In this document: piece after piece, positions 40,701 through 55,152 of the stretch
Layout of the letters: each line of letters starts with the position of its first letter
Position numbering within the stretch: the first letter of the stretch is position 1
Origin: Galaxea fascicularis
Lineage: Eukaryota; Cnidaria; Anthozoa; Scleractinia; Euphylliidae
NCBI GenBank assembly: GCA_948470475.1
Contig: OX419335.1
Span: 36,020,297-36,084,296, forward strand
DNA length: 64,000 nt
Direction of reading: 5' to 3'
Program-made: the position numbers and the translations under genes
The notes under the pieces: model-generated
What the model was told of the DNA's origin: nothing
Seen by the model: only the letters and a program-made list of their open reading frames with translations
Databases searched by the model: none

Positions 40701-42619
40701 ATTAAAGCTTTGGTTGGACGAAGCCTGTTTTTCAACTATCCATCTAGCAGGGTGAGGCCTATAATCACAACCTGGAAGATCCAGACTTCCAAAATAGAGA
40801 CTGAGACATAATGTTATTACTCTCATGAACATAGGAAGCTGTTGATCAGTCAGTGAAACATCTGCAGATTCACAGTAAACATTGAGCTTTGTTTCAAGAG
40901 GTCTAAGAAGACTGTCGTATTTCAAGAGCATGCGACAGCTAAGGCCACACTTATACAACAGTGGGTCTTGGTAGAGCTCAATTTTTCCACTGGAGTTTCT
41001 TTTATCAAGGCAAACTGTCAGATCAGATATGTTGCAGACTTTTTGAAGCAAGAAGTCAGGAGCTATCACATCTACAAAAGCCTTCTCCCAGTTGGAATTC
41101 ACACTAAATGTTTGAGCTGATTTGATGTTTACTGACAACACAATGTCATCCTCAAGGTATTTCAGTATAACATTCTGAATGTTAACTGAAACATTGTTAA
41201 TGACCCGATTGACGAGATTCTGAACGTATCCAGATGGTGGGGTTTCTTCTTTGCCTTCTAACACCTTCTCAATTTCTTCTTGTTTTGTATCACTTGATGT
41301 TGACAACTCGGTTACTTTACTTGGGCTGTCATTAGGGCTGTGATCTGGATATCTCAACTGAACAATGCACTCCAATGTATCGATAGTAATCTCCACAGGC
41401 TCAGATCCTAGCTTTGTCCATGGTATATGAATCTGAAGTTTGTGAATCTTTCCACTAAGGAAGTTTATTGGCAGCTTCAATTCCTGAAAAAGAAGAAAGG
41501 TATGTGTGCAGTGCAAGTATATACAGAAACTCCTGGGCATTTTTGTTTATTTACTGCGTCCTTTTGACAAACTCCAAAAACACTAATGAAATCTCCTTTT
41601 TTTTCAGAAAACTCATCTATCCAATTAGGATGTACTACAATACACATACCTACATTGTATCCTGCAATCAGGGATTCCTTTTGTTACCCTCTAGTTCATC
41701 ATTGTCTGTCAGATTTTCTATCATCAGGACTTTCAATAACATTTGTAGCAGGTGTATGTGTTCTGGTTCAATTTTATCCTTGGTTTAAATTTCATTTTCC
41801 TGTTTTGGGGTATGGTAATGCATGATTATGAGTTCGAAACAAAGGAAAATAAAATTTAAGCCAAGGATAAACGAACCACAACATATGCTCCTATGATAAT
41901 AGGCAGTTACATGTATGGCAATCAAAGCAGCCGTTTTTTGAGTTAAATTTTCAAGTATTTGTTGACCAATGTGGCCAAGAAGCCGATGCCTTAACTGATG
42001 ACTCACATGTACAGCTGCCGGAGCTCTGGCCATAGCTGGCTACTATTGAAAGCCCTGTATCACGGTTTATATTATATGTACTTTTTTGGCTACCAATTGT
42101 GGATCATTTAAGCTTAACCATATGAAAGCTGAGAAGTTAACAACCACATTTAATTTTTTTGCTCCATGATTGTGGCCAAAAATAATTTTCATTCTAGATA
42201 AAAGAACCAGACAGCTGGCTTTTGCAGAGATTGCTTATATTCACCCACTACCACTTACCTCTTCCAAGACACACTGAATTAGCTAATTCATAAATAGTCC
42301 ACACAGTATAAGCTTATGTACTTTCAACATAAACTTAGTTAAAGCACTTGTACTTCGTTGAGCGTATCAGAAATGCGCGATTTCTTGCGTGGAAATACGT
42401 TTTAACAGTAAAACGATTAACGAATCGAACACATGCAGTCATACTGATAACACTTTCAGAGATCACTCTTACCTTTTCCAAGACATCCAGTCGCAGCTCT
42501 AAGTTGTACAAAATAACATCGCCGCCCCACAGTGACAGGCTTAAGTCCGAAGGTTTTAAATTCTTGATATACTTGTCGACATAGCTCATTAACAAAGGGG
42601 TGATGTAGCTTTCAAGCAT
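9716..42619 (-). CDS. VPS13B: VPS13B (COH1) bridge-like lipid transfer protein, 37 exons, about 3968 aa
   Basis: VPS13B moves bulk lipid at Golgi and endosomal contacts; loss causes Cohen syndrome in people. Minus-strand exons: 42619-42473, 41483-40266, 39333-38919, 38304-38084, 37545-37369, 36852-36737, 36111-35927, 35519-35385, 34533-34342, 34216-33989, 33183-33011, 32139-31606, 30984-30757, 30197-29989, 29379-28522, 27767-27572, 27179-26645, 25679-25539, 24865-24575, 23756-23600, 22674-22427, 22064-21880, 21504-21305, 21144-20954, 20598-20351, 19767-19552, 19357-19115, 18507-18394, 18027-17857, 17435-17358, 17235-16913, 15858-15737, 15590-15379, 13710-13411, 13112-11195, 10785-10476, 10187-9716. 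Every join keeps phase; the total of 11907 bases is divisible by three. Identity to VPS13B rather than VPS13A/C/D follows from the start MLESYITPLLMSYVDKYIKN, PWTKLGSEPVEITI, YDRSRPLIHP, TMTWRYPEPRAL, LRLGQ-VDTDE and the exon-36 tail, all with human counterparts recalled from memory. The intron after 37369 begins GC. The joins 35385/34533 and 23756 are the least certain. Confidence 0.95.
11195..13112 (-). other. VPS13B: VPS13B exon 35: adaptor-binding and ATG2_C-like region
   Basis: The largest exon (1918 bases). Its first part carries beta-rich adaptor-domain repeats, including SRGVSVTPEVTRQSVAVS (the SHR-BD/DUF1162 style) and PRLILHNDCPFTLQFGQ, where an Asn follows a strand as in VAB repeats. 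Its end, with VADFFYLPYDGLTRGPGAF and MSRGMSSFVRHLSTG, matches the C-terminal membrane-associated helices shared with ATG2. These domain names come from the known VPS13 layout; the assignment of borders is approximate. Confidence 0.8.
13771..14013 (+). repeat. tRNA-derived SINE, copy 1
   Basis: The head reads GGGAGCAGGGTTGGCACAGTGG (box A-like) and, 30 bases on, CCCGGGTTCGATTCCCGACTC (box B-like), followed by a body with CTCCGGTTTTTCCCTCTCCTC and a (GATTT)n tail. Near-identical copies lie at 43818 and 44337. The box A and B spacing fits a RNA polymerase III promoter of a SINE. It lies in a VPS13B intron, antisense to that gene. Confidence 0.9.
14173..14461. mobile_element. Intact fold-back MITE with perfect 58-bp terminal inverted repeats
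   Basis: Bases 14173-14230 (starting AATTGGCCATTCCGAAATTC) are repeated exactly, in inverted order, at 14404-14461: 58 of 58 positions. A second nested inverted pair, CTAATTTTGTGACGG and CTGTCACAAAATTAG, surrounds the centre. No coding frame. A diverged relative lies at 516-920. The unbroken arms suggest recent insertion or arm homogenisation. No target-site duplication could be set with certainty. Confidence 0.9.
14530..15130. repeat. Probable transposon-derived segment in a VPS13B intron
   Basis: The segment between exons 33 and 34 contains GAGCATGCCCCCAGACGCCCCTAG and GGCAAGGCCCGAAGGGCC, a motif I recall from many copies in coral genomes, and a degenerate frame on each strand (for example minus 14770-14534) with no recognisable domain. 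Only one copy is present in the window, so assignment rests on memory and on the lack of any match to VPS13B. Confidence 0.4.
16437..16720. repeat. Probable interspersed repeat in a VPS13B intron
   Basis: GGGGCCCTTTTCACGAAAGTCCCGTAAACGTTTCGGG and the later GAAATGTTTCGGGAGTTTCGAGAAACGC are typical in style of a dispersed cnidarian repeat with CACGAAA...CCCGAAA motifs. Only one copy is visible here. The short minus-strand frames it contains do not continue the VPS13B reading frame. Confidence 0.35.
23295..23392. repeat. Short element with (CTTAT)n tail
   Basis: GAGCCTGTGGCTCGGGGGATTGGGAGACC is followed by an AATAAATT tract and about five CTTAT units at 23363-23392. A short G/C-rich body ending in a microsatellite is typical of a SINE or a 3' retroelement end. 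It lies in the VPS13B intron between exons 21 and 20. Confidence 0.45.
24130..24520 (+). mobile_element. Penelope-like retroelement 3' remnant
   Basis: The plus strand encodes HQGTTESRTNLKQKFIFQIG and LNPYGINECFSFN, which resemble the end of reverse transcriptase / GIY-YIG proteins of Penelope-like elements as I recall them. It is followed by a non-coding tail with CTGACGA, an AGG...CCT hairpin and GAAAC at 24384-24408. The tail motif CCGATGCAGCACCACAATTT at 24484 recurs as CCGACGCAGCACCACAATTT at about 25281. It is 5'-truncated and antisense within a VPS13B intron. Confidence 0.55.
26110..26300. repeat. Possible dispersed repeat in a VPS13B intron
   Basis: ATTTTGATTGGCTACGCTACTGG, a near-palindromic GGACTATTAGTAATAGTCC at 26172, and CCGACTAGTTGGGTGATAC suggest a short mobile repeat. 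No second copy is visible in the window, so this is a weak call. Confidence 0.3.
30540..30725. repeat. Dispersed repeat, copy 2 (also at 8700-8913)
   Basis: Shares ACATTGTCCAGCAGGCAGGTGAGGAGAATAGACAAATTTATC, TAACTAATGTACAAGGAACTGTAT and GAAAGGAGAATTAATGATC with the copy at 8700-8913, in the same orientation. It lies just downstream of VPS13B exon 13 on the minus strand. Confidence 0.8.
31155..31325. mobile_element. hAT-like MITE, copy A (inverted partner of 32679-32846)
   Basis: Ends CAGGGCTCAAGACCAAC and GTTAGTCTCGAGCCCTG are inverted termini. The interior (CCACTGG/CCAGTGG, GCACATGTTTTGTGCTAAC, CCAAAATGGCTAG) matches copy B in inverted orientation along its whole length. A CAGGG terminus of this kind is seen in hAT elements, so that class is inferred. 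It lies in the intron just 3' (minus sense) of VPS13B exon 12. Confidence 0.8.
32679..32846. mobile_element. hAT-like MITE, copy B (inverted partner of 31155-31325)
   Basis: Begins CAGGGCCCGAGACTAACGG and ends CGTTAGTCTCGAGCCCTG, giving inverted termini of about 18 bases. It is the reverse complement of copy A with moderate divergence. It lies in the intron just 5' (minus sense) of VPS13B exon 12, so the two copies bracket that exon. Confidence 0.8.
33268..33543 (+). repeat. tRNA-derived SINE of a second family (Leu/Ser-like head)
   Basis: GGATGGCCGAGTGGTTAAGG (box A) and ACCCGGGTTCAAATCCCGC (box B) are correctly spaced for a tRNA, then a body with CCTCGGTCATCC, TGCCTCCCGCCAGTTGGG and CTTTGTGCTAAATAAACTGCC and an (ATT)n end. 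The tail and poor acceptor pairing argue against a working tRNA gene. It is antisense in a VPS13B intron. Confidence 0.85.
34727..34806. repeat. Degenerate telomere-like tract (CCCTAA/CCCCAACCCTAA)
   Basis: About 80 bases of CCCTAA, CCCAACCCTAA and CCTAATCCTAACCC units on the plus strand, inside the VPS13B intron between exons 9 and 8. Metazoan telomeres use TTAGGG, so this is an interstitial telomere-like repeat with many variants. The frame at 34866-34666 on the minus strand is its low-complexity translation, not a gene. Confidence 0.85.
36268..36420. repeat. Fold-back MITE in a VPS13B intron
   Basis: The left arm CTAACCTCCTTTCC...GTACTGTAAGTTACGG pairs with the right arm CTGTAACTTACAGTACGG...GTAAGAGG. 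An inner pair, TTTATAGC and GCTATAAG, surrounds the centre. No coding frame. It sits about 150 bases 5' of exon 7 in the minus sense. Confidence 0.8.
37044..37182. repeat. MITE family TTGTGGTT...ATCCTTGG, copy 1
   Basis: Left terminus CATATGCTGTGGTTTAATTTTGTCC and right terminus AACCAAGGATAAAATCTAACCACAACATAT are inverted. Interior has a T-run and TGTGATAATGAGTTTGAAACAATGG, which matches copies at 41755 and 47503. It lies in the VPS13B intron between exons 6 and 5. Confidence 0.8.
41755..41887. repeat. MITE family TTGTGGTT...ATCCTTGG, copy 2
   Basis: Left terminus TCTGGTTCAATTTTATCCTTGG and right terminus CCAAGGATAAACGAACCACAACATATG are inverted; the centre has GCATGATTATGAGTTCGAAACAAAGG. 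It lies in the first VPS13B intron. Copies at 37044 and 47503 share both ends. Confidence 0.85.
42473..42619 (-). other. VPS13B: VPS13B exon 1: chorein N-terminal segment
   Basis: This 49-codon exon is the start of the chorein domain, the entry end of the lipid-transfer groove. Visible hallmarks are the initial amphipathic segment MLESYITPLLMSYVDKYI, then LKPSDLSLSLWGGDVILYNLELR, where the alternating hydrophobic strand pattern and the WGG motif are characteristic of the family. The chosen Met is the first in frame and aligns with the human start. The donor is GTAAGA. Confidence 0.9.
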
Positions 42620-43400
42620 GATTTCTAAGTTTTGACCAGACCAAGGCCTTCAGAGATGTGTGCCAAGGCCAGCCAATGTAGCATAAATAAAGCACATCGT
42701 TTGTAAACAAAACTAACCCATCGCCTCGCTGAAATTGTGGTGACGTTTAAGTGAAGCAATGCTAGATCAGCGATGCAGCCCTTGTCGACATCTTTGAATT
42801 CTTCGTTTTAAAACTAAAGTGGAAATGCTGAGATTGGTCTGTTGCACTATATCATTGAAAAAAATCCAGAAATAAGAATGAAATTAACAATTATTGAACA
42901 CGGAAACTTGTGTCGACAACAAAAAAGTACACTGGGAACCCTTTCTACCAGGCGTTTTGCGATAAAAGAGAGATGGTCATTGGTAGAACCAAAACTAAAC
43001 CAATCAAACTAGTTCTTAGATCAAACGCCACGCTGGCATGTTGTATATCCACATAATTCCGCGATTTCCTTTTTATCCTTAAGGTAAAAATAAAACGCAA
43101 AAATATTTAATAATTTGATGACTTTTCCAATTAACCAAAAAATACAGGGAAAATACGGTATTTCATGTTCATTGATCGGTGACCCTTACCCTCTCCCGCT
43201 AGGGAAAAAAAATTGTCAGCCTCCCATAATTCAGTTCAAGGAAAATTGGCGGGAATAGTAAATCCCTCGGCGTCCAGTTTGCAATCAGTTTTTGCACAAC
43301 ATTTAAAATTTTGCGTGGAATGTTACAAGTTTTAGCGAAAAAAAGACGATTTTAGTTAAATAATCAAAGAACTTGTTATCTTCTGGGGAAAGGAACGACA
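42620..43400. promoter_or_regulatory. Divergent promoter region VPS13B / CDC7 with an E2F-type site
   Basis: The two start codons lie 781 bases apart on opposite strands. A consensus E2F element, TTGGCGGGAA, lies at 43246-43255, about 145 bases before the CDC7 start. CCAAT-type motifs occur at 42979-42983 (inverted) and 43000-43004. E2F control is well known for animal replication genes, so the site plausibly gives G1/S expression to CDC7. Function is inferred from motif and position only. Confidence 0.6.
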
Positions 43401-50908
<7,508 letters not shown>

Positions 50909-53900
50909 TAATTTTTTACTCCCGGTGAATGAATATACATGTATCTGTAACCAAGACGTTAGTTTTAATTCAAGCTAAGAATTTAAACTGCGTATGTACT
51001 GTATGACAAATAGTCATTTTGGGGGTACAGTTCAATTTCCAACGGTGACAGAATGCTAAAATTTCATGTATATCGATTTTTAAAAGCAGTGGATGTTTTT
51101 AATCTAATTCCAACTACAGACGAAACAACATAGCAGTTTATTCGCACGCGGCATGATGTAGATTTTACAAAGATTGAATATACATTCGTATACAGCGCCC
51201 TGTACTCCGTAGGTTATTTTCCGAAAAGCAGAATAGTTTTAAGATCACTTACGCGCGGAAAAGAGTCCCGTCCAAGGTTTGTCAAACCTTGCACTAGCTA
51301 TGTAATGTCCATAGCTTCCGAAAGTAAGGCTAACTGAGCTAATTTTCGATTAGCATTAGCCTCAATTTAGCTTTCTGGTCTGGTTTGGGAAAGCGAAATT
51401 GAAATATGGTCAGCAAGCTGTGCCTTTTCAGATCCACGACACAAATGTGAAAACTTACGCCCATTCCTGCTGTTTCACTGTACATTTGCCAAATTCCAAG
51501 CGTTTTAACGGCAAGCTATATTCTTATTGTATATAGATGTATGTATATCTCAAATAAAATATTCAGTACGCTAGATCCGTCTACGTTGGTGTCTGATCGG
51601 ATGAGGGTGTTGTAGATTTCGAAGCTCCATATTGGTTATTTTCAGTAGGGACTTGTATAAGCCAAAGTGCGAAAGAGATCCCTGTTGAACTTGCAGATAC
51701 GGTAGGCGGTGACTATCATTTAGAACAATGACTAAAAGAATGGTCGTGCCTTGCAGAGATTATTCGACACAAGAAAAGGAAGAAATTGCTTGGTTTCGGT
51801 TAAATAAGATCACTTCTCAAAATCTGTATGCAAATTTATTATCTAGGTTTCACGCACAATGATAAAAATATTAATTTATACTGACAACAAACAGATAAGG
51901 ACGATAAACCCGGCCGGCGTAGGTCCCGTATCAGTCACAACTCTTCACAATTAATTCTGTGGGACGTTAAAGAACCACACCACTAGGGACGTAACGAACT
52001 CTGGCTGTGACCACTCCTAGTACTCCTACTCAGCAAAGTGGCCGGCCTGGCGTGATGTCCCAAAAAGGTTTACGGTGTATGAGGCCACAAGCGTAACAGC
52101 CATAAGTCAATGGGACTTTGCCGAGTGTTGACATCATGTAGATGTAGATATAGACGATTTAGGGGCGTCGGGCTTTTAAGATAATTTACACTTTCGTGTA
52201 TTGAAACAGTTTCGTCTTCCAAAAAGTTGCAAACTGAGATGATTTTGCCAGTGTCATTTTCCCACAATTTCTTGAACTGCCATCTTTTTCAAATTTATTG
52301 CAGCGCGATCATGCACGGCGAATTATTCCACGAACAATGGTTAATAAAATCAGTTATCGACGTGACAGTTGAAATTTAAACTCCGAATTCTTTCAACAGG
52401 CTTCAAACCTATACCCCATGATCCTCCGATTACTAATTTGGATGCCCCACCACGTAGCTGTAGCACTTATAAACACAATGCCTTCAACAAGGTTTGATTG
52501 ATAAATATCCTCGAAAAAAATTCGTACCATGATTACAATTCTTTCACTGTGTATACTGCTCATTGCCGGATATCCGTATCATTAGAGGTATGTGAGATTT
52601 CATTGCCACATGCACGTGAACCTAACAGCCTAGCTCCAACGATTCTCCCAATAACTTATAGAACTTCCGAACCAGTAATTGGACGTTCATCGGTTCGACT
52701 GTTGTTGGTCGAACGCGTATGCCCATACCGGTGAATGCAAAATGCATCTTTTATCTATTCATCAGACGTAAAACACACCGTGCTATTTCTTTAATGATTC
52801 ATCCTAAATTTATTGCCATTAAACAACATTTCTAAGTACCCCTCTAAGTAACCGCTTCCCGTAAGCGACCAGCCCTGCTTTTCCAAAGTATCATCGTTTA
52901 AATTGCATTTGAAGATAAGCTGATTGACAGAAATGTACTTACTTTACAAGTGCTCTTGTTTAATTAATTTGAGGCTTAGGGGGTCAACTGCTCGAATGAA
53001 CCTAGTTGGGCTATAAATCGGTAAGGCATTGTCTTACTATTATGCAATGTAAAGAGAAAAAGGTGGACTGTAATGAACACTTTACTCTTAGAGGAAGGAA
53101 ACGGACAGGAAAAGGGGTCGCTAAAAGTTGCGAATTGGTTCAGGACTTAAATATACTTGCCGGCAACGTGTTTTAATTATACGTAAAAAGTGTTTGCAAT
53201 TGAGATTATAGAATTATAGTGAAAACGCATCTAAAGGAAAGATCAATGTTTTTACGAGTACACCCCCCCCCCCCCCCCTCCCGGAATATTATAAATATTT
53301 TGAAAGTGAAGGAAAAGAAATAAAAGTATATTGCCACAAAGATATACACATCCTATTGATAACATTTAACAAAACTTTACGAATGTTTTTAAGTAAGCAC
53401 GTTTTCTGTTCAAAAGTATATAGACTAATACGTTTTGAAGAGTGTATTTACACATTAATTTATTTAAAAGGTCGAGTGCCGAGTTGTTGATACAATAAGC
53501 CGATTGACTCATTTTCGATTAAGACAGACCGATTAATCGTGAACCATCAGTTTGTCTTCTTGTAACTGCCTTTAAATTTTTTCCACACGCCTGTTTAAAT
53601 AGACCCTAAACTTTAATGTTACGATGTCTATAAGACTCAATTTGGCATCATTTTTCTTTTTCTATATATTAAAAAGTAACTGAAGTATTTCACACATTTC
53701 GTTTTTCACTGGAAGGGGCGTGGGACGGTTTGAATGAACTTTCATTATGAAGATATAAGCCAGTGTGGGGTCATTTTAAAGGATTGCAGGGCACCCAATG
53801 GGTGACTCAAAGTTGACTGTTGCCTTGGGATGATTCTCAAAAATTTCTAAACCAGTAACTAATTTCTGCAAATCTTTGATTGTAAAATAACGAGGAGTAT

Positions 53901-55152
53901 GTTAATACCAAAACGGGTGAGTGCTTTAAAGGCTGAAACGGCTTTGACAGACACTGACCAATTATCAGAGAAAAAACGACATTCGCAAAGTCACGACAGC
54001 GGCAAACTGAACTGATTCCAAAGTGCGGAAAGGAGCGAAAGGAGTTCGAACAATCGTACATCTCGGCAAACAGAAGAACAGAGAAGAATTGTAATGGCAA
54101 TACTAATAAAACTTCAACAGGTAGGTTCAAGTCCGACTGAGCTGTCATCTGCCTCCTCGCCCTGCCGCCCTTAATCTTCAGTCATATGGCCCGGGTTGAC
54201 AGGACATGGGTTGAGGGCGGGACAAACTTCGGCCCGCAGCCTTTTCATTATCCATTGACTTTAGCAAACTATTATCAACGAAGTAAGTGGACCTCTTCAC
54301 GAATATTGCCACTAATTTTAACTGATTTTCATCGAAAATTCCATTCAATCGAAAACACAAATCACAATCAGGTACCGAATAAAATTACAAAATCAGTAGA
54401 TAGGCATCGTTATCAGAGGGTCATAAGAAGCATGTGAAAATGTAATACCTATATTTGTTGGCGTTCGCGGAACTAGAAGCGTGAACCAGGTACAAGAGTC
54501 TGGCCTTCCCTGCTCACAGATTTTGTACATACAAAAAAAAGCAGGGAAGTCAGCGCTGTAAAAAAAAAACCCTTCGTTACAAAAAATTACAGCATTACAA
54601 AACTTTGTTTAACAAATCGAGCTGAAAAGACAAAAATCAAAGCATTAAAAATAGCGGAAAGAAATGAATTTAAACTGTTGCTAACAAGTTGAAAACTAGT
54701 TCAGTTCTGGGAATTGGAACAACCAAACAACCGTGACAAAATAAAAAAACAAACATACAAACTCCAAAATGAACTCTAATTTCTCTTTGGTAAAAGTTCG
54801 TTAAGTGACTATAAACAGTTCAAAGTAAATCGTCCATCTGAGAAAACAAAATAGAAAGAAAACTTAAAGTTTGAAAAATCGCTTTCCAGCTAAACAAAGA
54901 AGCTACCGTTCTTTTTCAACAATAATAATTTTTTGGCTTATTAGTTTTGTTTCAACCAATGATAAACCAACGAAAACATCATGAAACTAAACCCGACGAT
55001 TACTCTTCTTTGTCATTTGATTGATCGTCCATTGCTAAAGAGAAGCTACTTAAACTCAAACCTCAATTACTTTCAGCACCGTTTGAACTAAAAAAATTCA
55101 GGCAGAAAGGAATATTCTCTAGTGAATACCTTGTTTGTAAACCAAGAACACT
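50909..55152. other. Intergenic region between CDC7 and the deiminase-like gene
   Basis: About 4.2 kb with no recognised gene. It holds the CDC7 3' region (AATAAA at 51552-51557), a probable repeat at 51898-52125 containing GTGGGACGTTAAAGAACC, a poly-C run near 53262-53279, and AT-rich sequence. A short hairpin, CTTCCCTGCT ... AGCAGGGAAG, lies at about 54505-54548. The frames at 54148-53837 and 54186-54437 show no domain. Confidence 0.5.
51898..52125. repeat. Probable dispersed repeat with GGGACGTTAAAGAACC motif
   Basis: ACCCGGCCGGCGTAGGTCCCGTA, GTGGGACGTTAAAGAACCACACCAC and CTCCTACTCAGCAAAGTGGCCGGCC resemble a repeat that I recall as common in coral sequence. Single copy in the window; class unknown. 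Confidence 0.4.
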
